Source: Bacteroidales bacterium
GTDB lineage: Bacteria; Bacteroidota; Bacteroidia; Bacteroidales; CAIWKO01
Length of the DNA stretch: 7,612 bases
Direction of reading: 5' to 3'
NCBI GenBank assembly: GCA_023228145.1
Contig: JALOBU010000043.1
Span: 1-7,612 of the forward strand
This document shows positions 6,539-7,612 of this stretch, one piece after another. A model generated the notes under the pieces. It was not told the DNA's origin. It was given only the letters and a program-made list of their open reading frames with translations, and ran no database searches. The position numbers and the translations under genes are program-made. Every line of letters starts with the position of its first letter. The stretch's first letter is position 1.

Positions 6539-7518
6539 TAAAACATTCTTAGATTCTCATCATAAGGTATATTATATTCTTCTCTTACGATTACTTCAAA
6601 AATCTTAATAAGCTTTTGTATTGATTCTTCATTGCAATCACTTGCATTTTGTCTCACAATTATTTCAGCATCTATTTTAAGTGTTCTAAGAGTCTTAATT
6701 TTTATTGATAATTTTTTAAATAACTCTTTCAGATTAATAGCACTTTCCAAATCTTTCTTTATCAGATACTCATTATTTTTAGTTGAATTGCTATCAATAC
6801 AAAAATTGAAGTAATCTTTGCTAAGAAATAGTGCGAGTATATATCCAATATAACTTTTACTAAAATCACAATTCTCAGTTTTATTTATATTATCAGCAAA
6901 TACGTCATCAATTACAAGGATATCTTTATGCTCTGTAAAGTATTTTTTGAAAAATAAACGGTAGGAGTCATTTTCATTGATTAGATTTATAAAGCTTTTA
7001 TTGAAATTTTGAATTCCATTATTTATAATTTGCCGAACCCTTTCTCTTGATATTTTCAGCGAATCTCCGATTTTATGTAATGTTGGCTTACTAAAACCTT
7101 CACTAAATTTATTTAATAAAATAAATACGGAGTAATCCCTTGTACTCAAATAACTCGATGCTAATAACTTTATAAGAAAAAATGTTTCTATATTTTTATC
7201 TAGGTACTGCCTGTATATTGATTTAATCGGAAAAATATTTATTCCGAATGCGTTTTCAATATCATATATAAAATCTATATACTCATCCTGTATGCCAGAT
7301 AAAGGCTCATCATCTTTTTCTATCTTATCAATTATTCTTTTTGATAGTTTTATTAATTCGTTATTTGATTTCCTCCCACAATTTCGCACATCTAAAAAAT
7401 TTCTTTTTTCAGTATAATATTCTATCAACTTCTTTATAGTTTCTAAATCTTCATACTTTATTATATTTTTCGTTCTACTGCTCAATTTGTAAGCTTCCCT
7501 TTTTTTCGGGCCATTCAA
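6526..7518 (-). CDS. alpha-CTD-like plus sigma region 4-like DNA-binding protein; 5' end altered by IS
   Basis: The frame encodes 330 residues. Residues 12-60 resemble the C-terminal domain of RNA polymerase alpha: LSSRTKN at 12-18 and VRNCGRKS at 44-51. R15, N18, N46, G48, K50, S51 and E54 line up with E. coli alpha R265, N268, N294, G296, K298, S299 and E302, the UP-element contact surface. Residues about 129-176 resemble sigma-70 region 4, with TLHKIGDSLKISRERVRQI at 146-164. The remaining ~150 residues are Lys/Asn-rich and unrecognised. The start is the problem. The only start codon is TTG at 7516-7518, inside the IS end, so residues 1-10 are IS-encoded, and no Met occurs before residue 324. 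The native 5' end was probably cut off or replaced by the insertion. I infer a transcription regulator. The sequence is more AT-rich than the hsdR genes. Confidence 0.7.
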   Translation of the reverse strand: MNGPKKREAYKLSSRTKNIIKYEDLETIKKLIEYYTEKRNFLDVRNCGRKSNNELIKLSKRIIDKIEKDDEPLSGIQDEYIDFIYDIENAFGINIFPIKSIYRQYLDKNIETFFLIKLLASSYLSTRDYSVFILLNKFSEGFSKPTLHKIGDSLKISRERVRQIINNGIQNFNKSFINLINENDSYRLFFKKYFTEHKDILVIDDVFADNINKTENCDFSKSYIGYILALFLSKDYFNFCIDSNSTKNNEYLIKKDLESAINLKELFKKLSIKIKTLRTLKIDAEIIVRQNASDCNEESIQKLIKIFEVIVREEYNIPYDENLRMFYYAR

Positions 7519-7520
7519 TC

Positions 7521-7612
7521 TTAGAGTTTCAAAAATACATTTTTTTCATTTAATACCATCATCGGTGTTTTATATCCCAAAGACTTGTGAGGTCTTTTGT
7601 AATTGTAGTCAT
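7521..7612 (-). CDS. IS3-family transposase OrfB, C-terminal fragment
   Basis: This is the same C-terminal peptide as at the left end (RPHKSLGYKTP motif), read on the minus strand and ending in TAA at 7521-7523. The window edge cuts it in the middle of a codon. The full transposase lies outside the window to the right. Confidence 0.9.
   Translation of the reverse strand, partial: DYNYKRPHKSLGYKTPMMVLNEKNVFLKL
7530..7537 (-). promoter_or_regulatory. possible outward-facing -7 box in the IS end
   Basis: The minus strand carries TATTTTTG, an exact fit to the Bacteroidota TAnnTTTG -7 box, 11 bp ahead of the TTG start at 7518. It could let the IS drive the alpha-CTD/sigma-like gene from a very short leader. 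No -33 TTTG is present at normal spacing, so the call is weak. Confidence 0.2.

Larger units (their letters stand above)
7488..7612 (-). mobile_element. 3' end of an IS3-family insertion sequence (right copy)
   Basis: The reverse complement of this segment equals the left-end copy base for base, and identity extends to 7487. The element end is inferred at 7488 (CA read outward from the IS). Both IS tails point into the window, so the two copies are tail to tail. The flanking bases inside the window differ (ATTT beyond the left end, AATT beyond the right end), so the two junctions do not show a shared target duplication. Confidence 0.9.

Noticed and set aside
6539..6814. Plus-strand open frame (6632-6814) after the metallopeptidase
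   Set aside because: It is hydrophobic by composition only, lies inside the longer minus-strand gene and has no start context or family.

Overview
The window is a 7.6-kb, AT-rich stretch, probably from a member of the Bacteroidota (inference). The reasons are A/T-rich translation starts with no recognisable Shine-Dalgarno sequences, IS ends that carry a TAnnTTTG-type -7 motif, and the general look of the defence genes. It holds no rRNA, tRNA or CRISPR array.

Layout. Both ends of the window are the same 126-bp sequence in inverted orientation (2-127 and 7487-7612, no mismatch by eye). Each is the 3' end of an IS3-family insertion sequence: the last ~30 codons of the DDE transposase OrfB, then the terminal inverted repeat ending in ...CA. 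Between them, left to right, lie: a tiny ORF that starts inside the IS end (100-189); a truncated and frameshifted DUF2188 gene (198-329); thirteen units of a degenerate 11-bp tandem repeat (340-483); a Schlafen/AlbA_2-type ATP-binding protein (562-2277); a small unrecognised ORF with internal repeats (2287-2595); a full-length type I restriction subunit HsdR (2601-5828); and a YgjP/DUF45 zinc metallopeptidase overlapping it by ATGA (5825-6538). On the opposite strand is a 330-codon ORF (6526-7518) in which an RNA-polymerase alpha-CTD-like domain precedes a sigma-70 region-4-like helix-turn-helix.

How the genes may work together. The + strand genes from 562 to 6538 are closely packed (gaps of 9 and 5 bp, then a 4-bp overlap) and look like one transcription unit: the distal half of a type I restriction-modification island in which AlbA_2 and YgjP-like proteins are frequent companions of HsdR. 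The methyltransferase (hsdM) and specificity (hsdS) genes, which HsdR needs to act on DNA, are absent. They either lie beyond the left IS or have been lost. The opposite-strand protein resembles a compact transcription factor. Its reading frame starts in IS sequence, so it was probably 5'-truncated, or given a new start, by the insertion.

Main caveat. Both ends stop at the same point of one repeated element, as expected of a draft contig broken at a repeat. A composite transposon carrying the island and two unrelated IS insertions cannot be told apart from this sequence alone.
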